From NCBI RefSeq assembly GCF_003855395.1, contig NZ_CP034015.1, positions 4,775,880 through 4,839,879 on the forward strand: a stretch of DNA of 64,000 bases, given 5' to 3'. The stretch is from Shewanella livingstonensis. GTDB lineage: Bacteria; Pseudomonadota; Gammaproteobacteria; Enterobacterales; Shewanellaceae. Shown piece by piece: positions 17,872-26,902 of the stretch. The position numbers and the translations under genes are program-made. The first letter of the stretch is position 1; every line of letters begins with the position of its first letter. A model generated the notes under the pieces. The model was not told the origin of the DNA. It saw only the letters and a program-made list of their open reading frames with translations, and made no database searches.

Positions 17872-18576
17872 TTATTTAAGTGTTTCCTGCAACAATTTGT
17901 AGCCCACCCCATAAATCGAACGGATAGGGTTCGCTGTTGGTGCAACGGCATGTATTTTTTTGCGGATGTTCTTAATGTGGGTATCAATATTCCTGTCTGA
18001 TACATCCGCAAGATCACTGTAAAGCGCATTGAGAATATCATCACGACTATACACTCGCCCCGGATGCTCAACCAACAGACGAAGTAACATAAACTCTTTG
18101 GGCGTTAAGTCGAGAAAGCAGCCGCTAAATCGAGCCTCATACTCGTCAGGCTTCAATACAAATTGTCCTAAAACTAACTCAGGGCTATGTATGGCAGGAT
18201 TCGCTTGAATCGCCAAAGTTCGGCGCAGTACCGTTTTGACCCTCGCAATCACCTCTCTAGGGCTAAACGGCTTGCAAATATAATCATCGGCTCCGAGCTC
18301 TAAACCAATCAATCGGTCGATCTCTTCACTTTTTGCGGTCACCATAATAATGGGCAACTGAGAGAACTGGCGTACCTGTTTGCATATCTCGATACCGTCC
18401 ATATCTGGCAACATTAAATCAAGCAGCATTAAGTCAAACGTCTGCGACTTCACCGTCGCCACGACTTCTGCACCCGACGCAAGATGGGTCACTTCAAAAC
18501 CGCTATTTTGGCAATACGCAATCAAGACTTCGGCAATGTATTCTTCGTCTTCCACAATCAAAATATGCGTCTTCAT
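17872..18576 (-). CDS. OmpR-family response regulator (BaeR-like)
   Basis: 234 codons. Receiver domain with the acidic pocket (VEDEEYI), phospho-acceptor Asp in LMLLDLMLPDMDG, and Lys in ICKPFSPREV. A winged-helix DNA-binding domain fills residues about 130-230 (LTPKEFMLLRLLVEHPGRVYSRDDIL). AGGAAG precedes the ATG. It is the last gene of the macA-macB-kinase-regulator operon, 29 bases after the kinase gene, and should control that operon. BaeR is the closest family I can name. Confidence 0.9.
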   Translation of the reverse strand: MKTHILIVEDEEYIAEVLIAYCQNSGFEVTHLASGAEVVATVKSQTFDLMLLDLMLPDMDGIEICKQVRQFSQLPIIMVTAKSEEIDRLIGLELGADDYICKPFSPREVIARVKTVLRRTLAIQANPAIHSPELVLGQFVLKPDEYEARFSGCFLDLTPKEFMLLRLLVEHPGRVYSRDDILNALYSDLADVSDRNIDTHIKNIRKKIHAVAPTANPIRSIYGVGYKLLQETLK

Positions 18577-18605
18577 TCTCTTCTTCCTCTATCGAAGTCT
18601 TATTG

Positions 18606-20033
18606 TTAGGTAGTATGGCGATGGATCGGTAGGGTTATCATCATGTTAACACCGCCCATATCTGACTTTTTAGCGCAAATAGTGCCTTGATGTGCCTCGA
18701 TAATTTGCTGACACAATGCCAAACCAATACCGGAGCCGCCATGCTCTCGACTGCGAGATTGTTCTACTCGATAAAAGCGTTCAAATACTTGAGTGAAAGC
18801 GCCTTCTGGTATCGATGGCGATGTATCTTCGATAATCACCTCAACATTATTTTTATCTTTGCGAAATGATAAAGTAATACCTCCCGGTGCGTCGGTATAA
18901 CGGCAACTATTTTCCATTATATTGATAAACAACTGCGTCAAACGATCTCTATCTGCGATGACGAAGCACTCAGCATTCTCTCTCAAATACAACGCTTCAC
19001 AATGTAATGCCAACCCAAACTCATCAGTTTTCACCTTAAAGCCAAGTAAGATATCTTTGAGGAGTTCAACGAGATTAAATAATGTTTTTTTGTATGACAA
19101 TCCACCAATGTCGGTAATGGACAATTGATAAATGTCACCCACCAAATGACTCATTCCATCTATTTGGTCAATCATCACCTGTAAACGCTTTTCATCTGCT
19201 TTAAAAATTCCGTCTTGAATCGCATTGAGTTGCCCTCGAACAACCGTTAGGGGGGTTTTCAGTTCGTGTGCAACATCTGACATCCATTTAGAACGTTCCG
19301 TTTTGTTCTTCTCCAACGTTTGAGCCAGAATATTTATATTGTCCGTTAAGACACCTAACTCATCGTTGCTATTGCTAACCACTCTTGTAGCAAGGTTACC
19401 CTGAATTAATTGAGTCGTACCTTGATTAACCCTAAATATGGGCGCAACCAAGTGACGTGAGAAAAGCCAGGCAGTGACAAACGCAAGGGCAATGACGGCG
19501 AGCGTAATAGAGACATAACTTTGATATTGCTCAGCCAAAAATATATTCGCAGGGCTTTGTTCGGCCAGTTGTGATGGCACATAACTTAACCAACCAATCA
19601 CGCTACCCTCGTATTCTATGGCTTGAGTTAACAGGCTTTCATCAATTTGAGAACGGCCAACCACGACCGTTTTATTCACATCATACAAACTGAGCCTTCG
19701 CTGTGTTTGCAATAACTGGCTTATACCTGTTGTATCTGTCGGTACCGATAGCGACGCATGATCATCACCCGCTCTTCTCGTGCCAACGAGGCGTCGCCAA
19801 TTGCTTTCATCGCCTTTTAACGATTGCCACGACCCATTTTCTTGATAAAACTCGGCTAATTTCTGGCTGACTTGTTCGACATAGCTCGATTCCGCATCTT
19901 TAATGAAATCATGAAAACCTGTTGACAGGTTTTGCATGATCAGAGCGAGCATAATGCACACAGCCAAAAAGCTTGTAATACAAAACGCTAGAAAGAACTT
20001 ATGAATGATCTTCAGCTTGAAATTCACTTTCAA
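18606..20033 (-). CDS. Sensor histidine kinase (BaeS-like)
   Basis: 475 codons. One N-terminal membrane helix (FLAFCITSFLAVCIMLALIM), a periplasmic sensor of about 130 residues, a second helix (ITLAVIALAFVTAWLFS), HAMP, acceptor His in SDVAHELKTPLTVVRGQL, then an ATPase domain with IMENSCRY and GGSGIGLAL. The likely start is TTG at 20033, with AAGGA eight bases upstream; GTG at 20027 is possible. It pairs with the regulator gene downstream and follows macB by 11 bases. The BaeS family senses envelope stress and toxic compounds. Confidence 0.9.
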   Translation of the reverse strand: MKVNFKLKIIHKFFLAFCITSFLAVCIMLALIMQNLSTGFHDFIKDAESSYVEQVSQKLAEFYQENGSWQSLKGDESNWRRLVGTRRAGDDHASLSVPTDTTGISQLLQTQRRLSLYDVNKTVVVGRSQIDESLLTQAIEYEGSVIGWLSYVPSQLAEQSPANIFLAEQYQSYVSITLAVIALAFVTAWLFSRHLVAPIFRVNQGTTQLIQGNLATRVVSNSNDELGVLTDNINILAQTLEKNKTERSKWMSDVAHELKTPLTVVRGQLNAIQDGIFKADEKRLQVMIDQIDGMSHLVGDIYQLSITDIGGLSYKKTLFNLVELLKDILLGFKVKTDEFGLALHCEALYLRENAECFVIADRDRLTQLFINIMENSCRYTDAPGGITLSFRKDKNNVEVIIEDTSPSIPEGAFTQVFERFYRVEQSRSREHGGSGIGLALCQQIIEAHQGTICAKKSDMGGVNMMITLPIHRHTT

Positions 20034-20044
20034 CGTCTGTTTCC

Positions 20045-22039
20045 TTATCCTTTAGATAGCGCATCTACAGGGTTTAATCTTGCTGCATTTCTGGCCGGTA
20101 AGAAACCAAACAGAACCCCAATCAGTGTTGAGCACATAAAGGCGGCAATAATTGAGTTGGTCGAATAAATCAGACTTAATCCACTGCTCATTGATGAGAT
20201 AATCAAGCCCACAACGTAAGCTAAGCCAATACCCAAAGCACCGCCACATAGACACACCAGAACCGCCTCGATTAAAAACTGTCTCATAATATCCGCTTGT
20301 CTTGCCCCTACGGCCATTCGGATACCAATCTCTCGTGTGCGCTCGGTGACCGACACCAACATGATATTCATCACACCGATACCACCAACCACCAATGAAA
20401 TAAAGGCAATGGCCGAGATAAGTAACGTCATCGTTGATGAGGTTTGTTCAATGTTTTCCCTTACCGTATCCGTATTAACAGTAAAGAAGTCTTCTACGCC
20501 ATGACGCATTTTTATTAAGTTAATTATCGCTTGCTCTGCGGCGACACTCGATACGTCATCACTCACCCTAACTGTAATATCATTGACGTAATTTTGGCTG
20601 AAGATACGAGAGTTTACCGTACTATAAGGCAGCCATACATTCAGAGAATCGCTATTACCAGCTGCCATTTTACTTGCTGCAGTGACTCCGATAATGCGCA
20701 CTGGCAACTGGCCCAAAAAGATAACCTGCCCAAGTGCATCACCATCAGGAAAGAGATCGTTTAAGGTGTTATTGTCAATGACTGCGACTTGATCCAATGA
20801 AACGACACTTTTCTCATCAAACAATTGCCCTTGTGCTAACTCTAAACCTTGCACGCGAAAATGGTCAGGACCAACGCCTAGCACCTCTGCGGTGACGACC
20901 TCACTAGCATAGCGTACAGTGACATTAGCACGTACGGTTGGCGTCACGCTATCAACAAATGATAGATTCGTTAAGGCATTTACATCACTTGCGGTTAGCG
21001 TTCTTATTCGTCCCGCGCGTCTATCACCTAAACCAGATCCGGGTTTAATTTCAATAGTATTGGTCCCCATCGAAGCCATTTGTGACAACACTTGTGCCTG
21101 AGAACCATTACCGATCGCCACTACGGATACCACCGAGGCAATACCGATGATGATCCCCAGCATCGTTAAAAACGTTCTTAGGCGGTGACTGCTCATCGCC
21201 GATAGTGACATTTTGAACGCTTCAACAAAGCTGAACCACTGTGCGGAAAATGGCCTTGATGTGAATGTATTCGCTTTTTTTTGTTCTGCAACACTTGTCG
21301 ATGATGTATCTATTTCCGAATTAGCTATTACTGAATGTTTATTTGAGGCGTTATCGTTAGTTATATCACTAACGATTTCACCATCAGATATTTCAATAAC
21401 ACGCTCTGCTGATGCGGCAATTTTAGGGTCATGAGTGACCAGTACAATAGTGTGCCCTTGCTGATGCAACTCTTGAAGTAGCTGCATCATTTCTTTACCG
21501 CTATGACTATCAAGTGCACCGGTCGGTTCATCGGCAAGGATCACCGTACCACCATTAATTAAAGCGCGAGCGACACTGACCCGTTGTTGCTGTCCACCAC
21601 TTAATTGGCTAGGCTTGTGAGTCATACGATCGGCTAATCCCAATCTGTTTAACAACTTCTCTGCGCGTGCCTGACGCGACAATTTGTTTTCTGCCGAGTA
21701 GAGCGCCGGAATTTCAACGTTTCCGATAGCGGTTAGATCATCCAACAAGTGATAACGCTGAAATATGAAACCAAAATAGTCACGTCGTAACTCTGCGAGT
21801 TGGTCTGGATTCATTGCGGAGGTATCTTGACCATTGACCAGATACGCCCCTTCACTGGGTGTATCTAAGCAACCTAAAATATTCATTAGGGTTGATTTAC
21901 CCGAACCGGATGCTCCCATAATCGCAATCATTTCGCCGCGACGAATAGTCAGATTGACGTTGTTCAATACCGTTAATTCCTCATCACCAGCAGGAAAACG
22001 ACGACTAAGACCTGAGACTTCTAACAATACGTCACTCAT
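20045..22039 (-). CDS. macB: MacB-type ABC exporter (ATPase-permease fusion)
   Basis: 664 codons. Residues 1-230 form an ABC ATPase: Walker A GASGSGKST, signature LSGGQQQRV, Walker B VILADEPTG, and switch His in VTHD. After a Ser/Thr/Asn-rich linker comes a MacB-type membrane part: one helix near residue 290, a large periplasmic domain (to about 540), then three helices in the FtsX fold with GVMNIMLVSVTERTREIGIR. MacB is the mechanotransmission exporter of macrolides, peptides and haem precursors that works with MacA and an outer-membrane channel. No TolC gene is present nearby. GGGAG lies eight bases before the ATG. Confidence 0.92.
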   Translation of the reverse strand: MSDVLLEVSGLSRRFPAGDEELTVLNNVNLTIRRGEMIAIMGASGSGKSTLMNILGCLDTPSEGAYLVNGQDTSAMNPDQLAELRRDYFGFIFQRYHLLDDLTAIGNVEIPALYSAENKLSRQARAEKLLNRLGLADRMTHKPSQLSGGQQQRVSVARALINGGTVILADEPTGALDSHSGKEMMQLLQELHQQGHTIVLVTHDPKIAASAERVIEISDGEIVSDITNDNASNKHSVIANSEIDTSSTSVAEQKKANTFTSRPFSAQWFSFVEAFKMSLSAMSSHRLRTFLTMLGIIIGIASVVSVVAIGNGSQAQVLSQMASMGTNTIEIKPGSGLGDRRAGRIRTLTASDVNALTNLSFVDSVTPTVRANVTVRYASEVVTAEVLGVGPDHFRVQGLELAQGQLFDEKSVVSLDQVAVIDNNTLNDLFPDGDALGQVIFLGQLPVRIIGVTAASKMAAGNSDSLNVWLPYSTVNSRIFSQNYVNDITVRVSDDVSSVAAEQAIINLIKMRHGVEDFFTVNTDTVRENIEQTSSTMTLLISAIAFISLVVGGIGVMNIMLVSVTERTREIGIRMAVGARQADIMRQFLIEAVLVCLCGGALGIGLAYVVGLIISSMSSGLSLIYSTNSIIAAFMCSTLIGVLFGFLPARNAARLNPVDALSKG

Positions 22040-22041
22040 GG

Positions 22042-23268
22042 TTAAGATCTCCCGCCTTTACCCGGGCCACCATTGCCTCGCTCGCCTTTTTCTTGTCCTA
22101 ATGTGGATCGCATATTAAAACTTGATGCCGATTTGGTGTTCGCCTGACCCATAACGACTCGATCGCCTTGCTCTAACCCACTCAGCACTTGCGCATACAC
22201 CTTATTGTCGATACCAATCTCAACTTCTCGCATTTCTAACGCCCCATCAACCAATACAGGGATACGATAACGATTATCGCCCGGCAACTTGCGCGTGAGA
22301 ATTTGGGATGGAACCAGTAATGCATCTTGCGCTGAATCTAAAACAATCGACACTTGCGCTGTCATACCGAAACGAAGCAACCCTTCTTTGTTGTCGACAT
22401 CAAATACCGCGTTGTAGTAAATGGCATCATCATCACCAATGTTAATCTTGCTATCTTCACCGGTAAGAAGGGTTGGCCCTGGCTCTATTGTTCTTAGTTC
22501 ACCATTAAAATAGTCTTGTGGGGCGCCTAAAATCGAAAAATATACTTTTTGTCCTGTTGTAACGTGAATAATGTCGGCTTCAGATACTTGCGCCTTGACC
22601 GTCATAACATCGAGTTGAGCCACTTCCACAATGGAAGGTGTAGACTGGTTTGTATTCACGGTTTGCCCCTCTTCGACAGAGACATAAACAACAGTGCCAT
22701 GAATGGGTGACTCAATCGTCGTGTAGCTTAAGTCCAACTGGGCATCATCAACATTGATCAACGCTTTCTCTTTTTCAGCAATCAGTTGGTCTAATTCCGA
22801 TTTATAAACAATAAGTTCCGCTTCCGCAGCGTCATACAAAGACTGTGAGGTGACATTTTTTTCAAGCATCGCCTTCTGCCTTTCGAAAGAGAGTTCTGAA
22901 TTATGAATTTGCGCTACTTTCGCTTTATATTGAGCGTTAATACTGGTCAATGATGCTTGAGCTTCTTTTAATGCGTTTTCTTGAGAAAGGTTGTCAATTT
23001 GCGCAATGAGAGCCCCAGCTTCAAGCCTGTCGCCAACCGAAACGGCTATCGACTCTAACTTACCCGATACTTGTGCCCCAATATTGACCATTTTGGACGG
23101 ATATAACACACCGTTAGTTAGCACCACATCTTCAATATTCCCGATGCGAACAGGCTCCGTAGAATACGCCACGGTTGAGGCGTCGTTCTTCGCATAAAAA
23201 TAAGCGGCGACGGCACCGGTAGCGACAACAAGTAAAGTGATCGTCACTAAACGTTTAATATTTTTCAT
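22042..23268 (-). CDS. macA: MacA-type periplasmic adaptor
   Basis: 408 codons from the ATG at 23268. An N-terminal membrane anchor (LVTITLLVVATGAVAAYFYA) leads into barrel-sandwich hybrid halves (VNIGAQVSGKLESIAV and IESPIHGTVVYVSVEEGQ) around a coiled-coil hairpin (ALKEAQASLTSI...KEKALINVDDAQ), a beta-barrel domain and a membrane-proximal domain. It ends in a Gly-rich basic tail. It precedes macB by two bases. The order macA-macB-kinase-regulator on one strand suggests a self-regulated export operon. Confidence 0.9.
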   Translation of the reverse strand: MKNIKRLVTITLLVVATGAVAAYFYAKNDASTVAYSTEPVRIGNIEDVVLTNGVLYPSKMVNIGAQVSGKLESIAVSVGDRLEAGALIAQIDNLSQENALKEAQASLTSINAQYKAKVAQIHNSELSFERQKAMLEKNVTSQSLYDAAEAELIVYKSELDQLIAEKEKALINVDDAQLDLSYTTIESPIHGTVVYVSVEEGQTVNTNQSTPSIVEVAQLDVMTVKAQVSEADIIHVTTGQKVYFSILGAPQDYFNGELRTIEPGPTLLTGEDSKINIGDDDAIYYNAVFDVDNKEGLLRFGMTAQVSIVLDSAQDALLVPSQILTRKLPGDNRYRIPVLVDGALEMREVEIGIDNKVYAQVLSGLEQGDRVVMGQANTKSASSFNMRSTLGQEKGERGNGGPGKGGRS

Positions 23269-23691
23269 GTGCAAGTTTTCCCAATTTTTTAACTGTTATT
23301 AGGATAACGGAAAAATGTGAGGGAACTTTGAGATAAGATTACACTATAAGCCATTGATAATAAATGGCTTTGTTTGGGTAATGTTGAATTGTGTAGTGAG
23401 TGTGTGGCGATAAGAGAAGTAACTAGCCACAACCCAGGAAATTCTGCACCATTTCTTTTTTCAAACTTGTTGTCGTGAGTGTATATCAACGTAACCGTGC
23501 GCTAAGGCTTAGTTGGAGAGTATGTATAGGGTTAACACGGCTAAATATTCTATCGCCAATAGGGTTAGGTCTTGCTTTTGCCATTCATTAGGTTTTTATA
23601 TCAAAATTACCTGAACATATTTATTCGAACTTCAAGGCCTAACCCACAATGGGGCATAAATCAGTTAGTTCTACTGACTTTAAAAGGACCG
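23269..23691. other. Gene-free stretch upstream of macA
   Basis: Presumed promoter region of the macAB operon (reading leftward). I see no convincing gene or terminator. A direct BaeR-type operator could not be identified by eye. Confidence 0.4.
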
Positions 23692-23749
23692 ATTCAACTC
23701 TGAACTTGAGGCCGTTGAAGACTCTTTACAATAGAATGTGTGAGCCTGA
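23692..23749 (-). repeat. Right 58-bp inverted repeat flanking the macAB-two-component region
   Basis: Reads ATTCAACTCTGAACTTGAGG at its left end; it is the reverse complement of 17641-17698 with about four mismatches. The lspA-like gene ends 68 bases further right. Confidence 0.8.
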
Positions 23750-23816
23750 TAGGTCTTCCTCGCACATATCCATGTAGGCTTAACCAAAACCAAATGAATG
23801 ACCCGTTAGTCGACTT

Positions 23817-24308
23817 TTACACCGTAGGTTTATGCTTACTTTGAGCAAATATAAGCAGAAAGACACCAAACATTATTGCTATGTCTGCGACATTAAAAAT
23901 GCCTGTTCGAATCGAGCCTATACCAATATTTAGAAAATCGATAACGGCCCCATTATTAACGACACGGTCGTAGAAATTACTCATACCACCTGAAAACACT
24001 AAAGATAATGCAATTAAAGGGACAAGGTGCTGTTTGGCATTTGAAATTAAATAAACCAGTAAAGCCAATAAAAACGTACCAACCAAAACAACAAAAAACC
24101 AGAACCGAGCTTGTTCAGATAGATTATTACCTAAGCCTAGAAATGCACCAATATTTTCTGTGTAACCCACTCTAAGAAGGTCATTAAGGTAGCTCGTCAT
24201 TTGAAATTTAGGAAGATGTTCTGCCGCTAATAACTTCGTGCCTTGATCACAACCTACGCATGACAGCGTCACTAAAAAAATAACCAATAATCTTTTCCAA
24301 ACGTCCAT
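23817..24308 (-). CDS. lspA: Signal peptidase II paralogue
   Basis: 163 codons from the ATG at 24308, the usual LspA length; upstream in-frame ATGs would add a hydrophilic leader with no clear ribosome-binding site. Four membrane helices. The two catalytic Asp lie in the expected motifs: GGMSNFYDRV and FNVADIAIMFG. The family cleaves prolipoprotein signal peptides after lipidation. An unusual feature is VGCDQGTK where the common form has a DQxTK motif without Cys. It is not next to ileS or fkpB, where the housekeeping lspA usually lies, so it is probably a second copy. The neighbouring macAB operon hints at envelope stress or antibiotic tolerance. Confidence 0.88.
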   Translation of the reverse strand: MDVWKRLLVIFLVTLSCVGCDQGTKLLAAEHLPKFQMTSYLNDLLRVGYTENIGAFLGLGNNLSEQARFWFFVVLVGTFLLALLVYLISNAKQHLVPLIALSLVFSGGMSNFYDRVVNNGAVIDFLNIGIGSIRTGIFNVADIAIMFGVFLLIFAQSKHKPTV

Positions 24309-24793
24309 ATTTACTTTACACCTTTTCTGGCTACTTACGTTGTAGTATTTGTGCATTGGATTGTTTATAAAGCACAAATCTCTTGTTAAACCTAAACGAT
24401 TGCTAGCTTAGGTTAATTGGTTTGATTTGCTAATAGGAATTTAATTGTTGATGTGGACTCTGGGTTACCGAGTAAATTTGCAATAACTGATACTGAGTTG
24501 TCAGTAAGTTTCTTATTAAAATCCATCGTCATTATTGTGATCCATCACATCTTTCTCACTCTAGCTGATTCAATCAGCATAATACACTCAACTGAATTCT
24601 CATATTGCTCTGTGCTATAGCTTAATTCAACAACTATTAATTCAACAACTAATTGGACGGTTCACTCGATAAAGTCGGCCATTTAAGTTATTGCTCAATA
24701 TTTTTCATTGCCTAATATCTTATTGATATAAATAATTTATGAACGATAAAAAACACATTACATACATTAAAAATAACTACGCCACATCAAAGA
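24309..24793. other. Gene-free 485-base stretch between lspA-like gene and SLC13 permease
   Basis: No gene seen. AT-rich. The only clear structure is the 15-bp tandem duplication at 24622-24651. The promoter of the lspA-like gene should lie at its left end. Confidence 0.4.
24622..24651. repeat. Perfect tandem duplication of 15 bp
   Basis: TTAATTCAACAACTA occurs twice head to tail in the gap upstream of the lspA-like gene. Confidence 0.85.
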
Positions 24794-26641
24794 TTACCAG
24801 CTAAGCGAATACATGACTGGCAGTAATAGCGATAAACTCACCCAAACGATAATCGTTAGTGGGACGCCCACTCGGACAAAATCCATAAATTTATAGCCGC
24901 CAGCATGCATTACTAACAGATTAGTCTTGTACGCCATAGGGGTGGCGTAACTCATATTGGCACCAAACAGCACGGCAATAACAAAAGGTTCAGGGTCAAC
25001 CTGCAATTGCTGCGCGATACTAATCGCAATAGGAGTGCCAATAACTGCCGCAGCATTATTGGACACAATATTCGTCAAAATAGCCATTAACAGCATCAGT
25101 CCAGACACAATCAACGCCGGAGAAGCCCCTGCAGTTAATGCCACAAAAACTTGGGCTAAATACTCTGCACCGCCGGTTTTTAATAATGCTGCTCCCATCG
25201 CTAAACTGGCTGCCACAATCAAAATAACCTGAGTGCTCAGCGCCATGGAAGCATGCTGCCAGGTTAGACAGCGAGTAACCAGCATTAGTAACACACCACC
25301 GACAGCACTGATCGCGATAGGAACATCCCAAAATGCCGATACTAGAATAATTCCAGCCATGATCAATAAAGCTGTTAACGCTTTATCTGTGTGCGGTAGA
25401 TCTGCGGTGGCATCAAGAACCAATAGCTCACCAGCACGTTTTATGTCGGCAATGGTATCTTGTTTACCCTGCACCAGCAAAACGTCACCGATACGCAGAC
25501 GAGCCTGTGCAATTTTTTCACGTAGCGTTTCGACAGAGCTTTCCCCACGATGTATTGCTAGCACTATTAACTGATAGCGTTCATAAAAGTTAACTTGCCT
25601 TAAAGTCATGCCAAGTAGGGGAGAACCTTGCATCACCACGATTTCAGCAATTTGCTGTCCCTCACCGGACAGTGGATGATCTTCATCCACTGGATTATCA
25701 CCAACATAAAGCATCGCTTCCAGCGCACTTTCCAGCTCCTTAAGATTGTCTGGCGTATCACTGACCATCAATCTGTCTCCGACCTGAATTTGCGCATCTG
25801 GCAAGGGAATAACATAAGTTCCGTTACCCCGCATGATCCGCGACACTTCCAGTAGCCCAGAGGTCTTTTCGGTCAACTCAGATAATGTCTTACCAACAGA
25901 AAAGCCGTCTTCTAATATCACCAGTTGGGCGGAAAATATTCTTGGAGAGGTATCACTAAGTATCGCCTTACGGGCAGGCAGTAGGCGTGGCGCAATCAAC
26001 CACAAATAAACAATCGCAATACCGGCAACGATTGCTGCTGGTATAAAAAAGTCAAACATTTGCAATCTTCTCAGGCCCATATCGGCAGCCACCGAAACAA
26101 CTAACAAGTTAGTCGAAGTGCCGATACTGGTACTCATGCCGCCCACCAGAGTGGCAAATCCCATTGGCATTAACACTCCCGAAGCCGGGGCTCCGGTGCG
26201 CAGCGATACACTGATTAGAATAGGAAGCAGCAGTACGACTATCGGTACATTATTGACAAATGCACTGAGAAAAGCGCCAATCAGCAGAGTCAGCAACATA
26301 CTTAATACGGGGCTCACACGCCATAAACGCGCCAGAATTCGGCCAAGAGGTACCAGAGCTCCGGTGCGCACTAAGCCGCTGCCGGCAATCATCAGGGCAC
26401 ATACCGCTACTAGCGCTTCATGACCAAACCCACTGAAAAATTGTAGTGCCTCAAGCTGTTGCCCTTGCGCATTGACGTAAGGAAAGACAGTAAAACCGAT
26501 GCTTAACATTGTCAGAATAAACAGACTCGATGTCTCAATAGCAATAGATTCTCTGGTAAACAAAAACAGTGCTAGCAAGACAAGCAATAGTACTGCCAGT
26601 GCGTGCACGTCAGGAAGCGGTGGCAAAGTCATTATATTCAT
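24794..26641 (-). CDS. SLC13/DASS-family permease with two RCK C-terminal (TrkA-C) domains
   Basis: 615 codons from the ATG at 26641, which has AGGTG upstream; an in-frame GTG lies three codons earlier. About ten membrane helices are split by a central cytoplasmic region (residues about 210-390) with two TrkA-C-type domains (LVILEDGFSVGKTLSEL..., IAEIVVMQGSPLLGMTLRQV...). The SLC13 pattern includes NNVPIVVLLLP and SIGTSTNLLV in the first half and ILTNIVSNNAAAVIGTPIA in the second. The family takes up sulfate or dicarboxylates with sodium. The substrate here is not determined. It stands alone. Confidence 0.87.
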   Translation of the reverse strand: MNIMTLPPLPDVHALAVLLLVLLALFLFTRESIAIETSSLFILTMLSIGFTVFPYVNAQGQQLEALQFFSGFGHEALVAVCALMIAGSGLVRTGALVPLGRILARLWRVSPVLSMLLTLLIGAFLSAFVNNVPIVVLLLPILISVSLRTGAPASGVLMPMGFATLVGGMSTSIGTSTNLLVVSVAADMGLRRLQMFDFFIPAAIVAGIAIVYLWLIAPRLLPARKAILSDTSPRIFSAQLVILEDGFSVGKTLSELTEKTSGLLEVSRIMRGNGTYVIPLPDAQIQVGDRLMVSDTPDNLKELESALEAMLYVGDNPVDEDHPLSGEGQQIAEIVVMQGSPLLGMTLRQVNFYERYQLIVLAIHRGESSVETLREKIAQARLRIGDVLLVQGKQDTIADIKRAGELLVLDATADLPHTDKALTALLIMAGIILVSAFWDVPIAISAVGGVLLMLVTRCLTWQHASMALSTQVILIVAASLAMGAALLKTGGAEYLAQVFVALTAGASPALIVSGLMLLMAILTNIVSNNAAAVIGTPIAISIAQQLQVDPEPFVIAVLFGANMSYATPMAYKTNLLVMHAGGYKFMDFVRVGVPLTIIVWVSLSLLLPVMYSLSW

Positions 26642-26902
26642 TGCTAGCACCTGTGTTAGTTAAGCCTTTCTATTGGCATATGCAGGGTAAAGCAGAGGCT
26701 TGCACGGCAAGCTATTTTCTACTTCATGTTATTGTGCTGGTTGGTGTTTATTTGTTTATTTTTTATTGAGAGTCTGTCACTTAAATATGAGACATTGTTT
26801 CTCATAAAGCGAATAAGATACGCGCGACAAACTTCTTTGTCGTGAGTCCTAACAGGCGTAATAGCCCAGCAGAGACCAACAACCATATAAAGTAAACAGC
26901 GG

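Noticed and set aside
23289..23489. 66-codon reverse-strand frame upstream of macA
   Set aside because: No start signal; overlaps the expected promoter region.
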